Shown piece after piece: positions 13,465 through 15,372 of a stretch of DNA of 15,372 bases. The translations under genes and the position numbers were made by a program. The notes under the pieces are model-generated. The model ran no database searches and had not been told where the DNA came from. It saw only the letters and a list, made by a program, of their open reading frames with translations. The stretch is from positions 1-15,372 of the forward strand of contig DJBL01000032.1 in NCBI GenBank assembly GCA_002435595.1, written 5' to 3'. Within the stretch, counting starts at the first letter, position 1. Each line of letters opens with the position of its first letter. Origin of the DNA: Stenotrophomonas maltophilia (GTDB taxonomy: Bacteria; Pseudomonadota; Gammaproteobacteria; Xanthomonadales; Xanthomonadaceae).

Positions 13465-14967
13465 ATGACGGCAGTCCGGACCCGCGAAGAATGGCAGCGC
13501 CAGGCCGATGCGCTGGTGGTGCATGGCCAGGCCTTCATTGATGGCCGCTACGTCGATGCGGCACAGGGCGGGCGCTTTGCCTGCATCAGCCCGATCGATG
13601 GCCGGGTGCTGGCGCAGGTGGCCGACTGCACCGCAGCCGACGTGGAGCGCGCGGTTGCCGCCGCACGGCGGGCCTTCGACGCCGGCCACTGGTCGCGCGC
13701 CGCGCCGGGCCAGCGCAAGAAGGTGCTGCTGCGCCTGGCCGACCTGGTGGAGCAGCACGCCGACGAACTGGCCCTGCTGGAAAGCCTGGACATGGGCAAG
13801 CCGGTACGCGATGCCCGCCAGGGCGACCTGCCCGGCGCGGTGCGCTGCCTGCGCTGGACCGCCGAGGCGATCGACAAGGTCTACGGCGAGATCGCCCCGA
13901 CCGCGCTGGACACATTGGGCCTGGTCAGCCGCGAGCCGGTCGGCGTGGTGGCGGCGATCGTGCCGTGGAACTTCCCGTTGCTGATGGCCTGCTGGAAGAT
14001 CGCCCCGGCGCTGGCGGCCGGCAATTCGCTGATCCTCAAGCCATCCGAGCGCTCGCCGTTGAGCGCGATCCGGCTGGCCGCACTGGTCGCCGAGGCCGGT
14101 ATGCCCGAGGGCGTGTTCAACGTGCTGCCCGGGGATGGCAGCCGCGCCGGCGAGCCGCTGGCGATGCACATGGACGTCGATGCGCTGGCCTTCACCGGCT
14201 CCACCGCCGTGGGCAAGCGCCTGCTGCAATGTGCCGGGCGCTCCAACCTCAAGCGCACCTGGCTGGAATGCGGCGGCAAGAGCCCCAACCTGGTGTTCGC
14301 CGATGCGCCCGACCTGGACAAGGCCGCCGAAGCGGCGGCCACCGGCATCTTCTACAACCAGGGCGAGGTCTGCACGGCCGCATCGCGGCTGCTGGTGCAG
14401 CGCTCGATCCAGGAGGAATTCGTGACCCGGGTGCTGGCGCACGCCCGGCGCATGCAGCCGGGCCATCCGCTGGATCCGGACGCGTCGATGGGCGCGCTGG
14501 TCGACCACCGCCATGCCGAACACGTGCTGGCGTACATCAACCGCGGCCAGGCCGACGGCGCGCGGCTGCTGCTCGGCGGCAAGCGCGTGGACGTGGTGGC
14601 AGGCGGCAGCTACGTGCAGCCCACCGTGTTCGACGAGGTCGACGCGGGCCACGCGATTGCACGTGAGGAGATCTTTGGCCCGGTGCTGGCGGTGCTCGGC
14701 TTCGACCACGAGGCCGACGCGCTGCGCCTGGCCAACGATTCCAGCTACGGGCTGGCCGCCGGGCTGTGGACCGGCAACCTGGGCCGCGCGCACCGGGTGG
14801 CGCGTCAGCTGCGCGCCGGCAGCGTCTGGGTGAACCAGTGGGACGGCGGCGACATGACCGCGCCCTTTGGCGGCTACAAGCAGTCCGGGATCGGCCGCGA
14901 CAAATCCCTGCATGCCTTCGACAAGTACACCGAACTCAAGGCCACCTGGATCCACCTGGGCCAGTGA
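13465..14967 (+). CDS. puuC: NAD(P)+-dependent aldehyde dehydrogenase, PuuC-like
   Basis: A 500-residue aldehyde dehydrogenase closely resembling E. coli PuuC, which oxidises gamma-glutamyl-gamma-aminobutyraldehyde in putrescine degradation and accepts other amino-aldehydes. Catalytic residues are all present: N169 in VPWNFPLL, E268 in WLECGGKSPN and the nucleophile C303 in YNQGEVCTA; the nucleotide-binding FTGSTAVGK is at 243-251. PuuC-like stretches include RWTAEAIDKVYGEIAPT, ILKPSERSPLSAIRLA and MTAPFGGYKQSGIGRDKSLHA. The ATG has a good ribosome-binding site. It diverges from the BauA-like transaminase, and no PuuA, PuuB or PuuD gene is visible in the window. The true aldehyde could therefore be gamma-glutamyl-aminobutyraldehyde, aminobutyraldehyde or 3-aminopropanal. 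The stop lies 6 bp from the stop of the convergent partial gene. Enzyme class is near certain; the specific name is probable. Confidence 0.9.
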   Translation: MTAVRTREEWQRQADALVVHGQAFIDGRYVDAAQGGRFACISPIDGRVLAQVADCTAADVERAVAAARRAFDAGHWSRAAPGQRKKVLLRLADLVEQHADELALLESLDMGKPVRDARQGDLPGAVRCLRWTAEAIDKVYGEIAPTALDTLGLVSREPVGVVAAIVPWNFPLLMACWKIAPALAAGNSLILKPSERSPLSAIRLAALVAEAGMPEGVFNVLPGDGSRAGEPLAMHMDVDALAFTGSTAVGKRLLQCAGRSNLKRTWLECGGKSPNLVFADAPDLDKAAEAAATGIFYNQGEVCTAASRLLVQRSIQEEFVTRVLAHARRMQPGHPLDPDASMGALVDHRHAEHVLAYINRGQADGARLLLGGKRVDVVAGGSYVQPTVFDEVDAGHAIAREEIFGPVLAVLGFDHEADALRLANDSSYGLAAGLWTGNLGRAHRVARQLRAGSVWVNQWDGGDMTAPFGGYKQSGIGRDKSLHAFDKYTELKATWIHLGQ

Positions 14968-14973
14968 GCGCGC

Positions 14974-15372
14974 TCAGCAGTGCTGGCGCTGGCTGACCAG
15001 TGCCTCGCGCAGCAGGTCGCGGTCGCGCTCGTCCACCGCGTTCTGGAAGTAGTCCACCTGGGACGTGCTCAGCCGGCACGCATCGACGATGTAGCCGGGC
15101 GGCCACAGCTGCAACGCCTGGGCGATGCCCTGCACGATCTGCTCCGGGGTCATGCCGCGCTTCATGCGGAAGCGACGGGGCGGGGCGGCGAACGCGGGGT
15201 GCACCGCGCGCTGGCCGATGATCGGCGCGGTGAAGGTGCGCGCGTCCAGCCCATCGCCCGCGCCGGCGCCCGCTGCCACGCGCAGATCCAGCGGGGCGCT
15301 GTCGATCCAAGCCGAGGCCGGCACCGGGATGCGCGCCTGCGGCGTGGCCGGGGCGGCGGCGACAAGATCGGA
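14974..15372 (-). CDS. Partial conserved-looking protein, unrecognised, continues past window edge
   Basis: The reading frame is open from the right edge of the window to a TGA at 14974-14976, giving at least 132 residues with no visible start. I do not recognise the family. The visible N-terminal part is Ala/Pro-rich (SDLVAAAPATPQARIP), then comes a hydrophobic/polar section (WIDSAPLDLRV, TFTAPIIGQRAV), a basic turn (PPRRFRMKRG), and a helical C-terminal half with MTPEQIVQGIAQALQLW, DACRLSTSQVDYFQNAVDERDRDLL and a terminal Cys. A GTG at 15324 could be an internal start, but the upstream sequence reads as plausible protein, so the gene probably begins outside the window. Its signal peptide, if any, cannot be seen. 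It converges with puuC. Confidence 0.7.
   Translation of the reverse strand, partial: SDLVAAAPATPQARIPVPASAWIDSAPLDLRVAAGAGAGDGLDARTFTAPIIGQRAVHPAFAAPPRRFRMKRGMTPEQIVQGIAQALQLWPPGYIVDACRLSTSQVDYFQNAVDERDRDLLREALVSQRQHC

Noticed and set aside
12233..13468. 411-codon open frame on the plus strand
   Set aside because: Complement of the class III aminotransferase; no ribosome-binding site or domain.
13381..14955. 524-codon open frame on the minus strand
   Set aside because: Complement of the PuuC-like gene, whose catalytic residues are intact.
14936..15310. Alternative minus-strand frame at the right edge
   Set aside because: Its translation is Arg/Gly/Pro-rich without helices. The competing frame ending at 14974 reads as a balanced protein and stays open to the window edge.
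1..15372. CRISPR array, insertion sequence, tRNA or rRNA
   Set aside because: No regularly spaced repeats, transposase motifs, tRNA-like cloverleaf or rRNA sequence were noticed on either strand.

Overview
The window is GC-rich (strong G/C bias at third codon positions, long open antisense frames) and looks like the chromosome of a gammaproteobacterium of the Xanthomonadaceae, most likely Stenotrophomonas or a close relative. The main pointers are the protein families and short GTAG-headed stem-loops (such as GCCGACC-GTT-GGTCGGC between two converging genes) that resemble the SMAG/REP-type elements of Stenotrophomonas. I could not run a search, so the genus is an inference.

Layout. Positions 149-2844 (+) hold the bifunctional 23S rRNA methyltransferase RlmL/RlmKL and a translationally coupled RimL-like GNAT acetyltransferase. 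An inverted pair of SMAG-like stem-loops separates them from a converging minus-strand iron-uptake operon. Read from its promoter, that operon encodes a TonB-dependent siderophore receptor (7598-5364), then a DUF3649 membrane protein, a PepSY-type membrane reductase candidate and a DUF3325 membrane protein; the last three overlap each other by ATGA. A clear Fur box (7844-7862, 16 of 19 consensus bases) lies over the -10 of the receptor promoter. Divergent from it is a cytoplasmic class V PLP-dependent aminotransferase-fold enzyme (7978-9207).

Further right, on the minus strand, are a small secreted DUF4124 protein (9580-9182), a DUF445/YjiN-like inner-membrane protein (10977-9679) with an intrinsic terminator, and an orphan ParB-domain protein (11917-11042). 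A BauA-like omega-amino acid:pyruvate transaminase (13354-12002, minus) and a PuuC-like aldehyde dehydrogenase (13465-14967, plus) diverge from a shared short promoter region. A partial unrecognised gene runs in from the right edge on the minus strand, its stop 6 bp beyond that of puuC.

How the genes work together. The most coherent unit is the Fur-regulated iron locus. An outer-membrane receptor would import a ferric siderophore and the DUF3649-PepSY-DUF3325 membrane set would plausibly reduce and release the iron. The divergent PLP enzyme, which shares the regulatory region, may act on the siderophore or on a metabolite linked to iron limitation. No siderophore synthesis gene is visible, so use of foreign siderophores is the simplest reading. 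The transaminase/PuuC pair fits catabolism of polyamine-derived or omega-amino compounds (putrescine, GABA, beta-alanine). The rest looks like ordinary chromosomal background. I see no CRISPR array, insertion sequence, rRNA, tRNA or phage gene.
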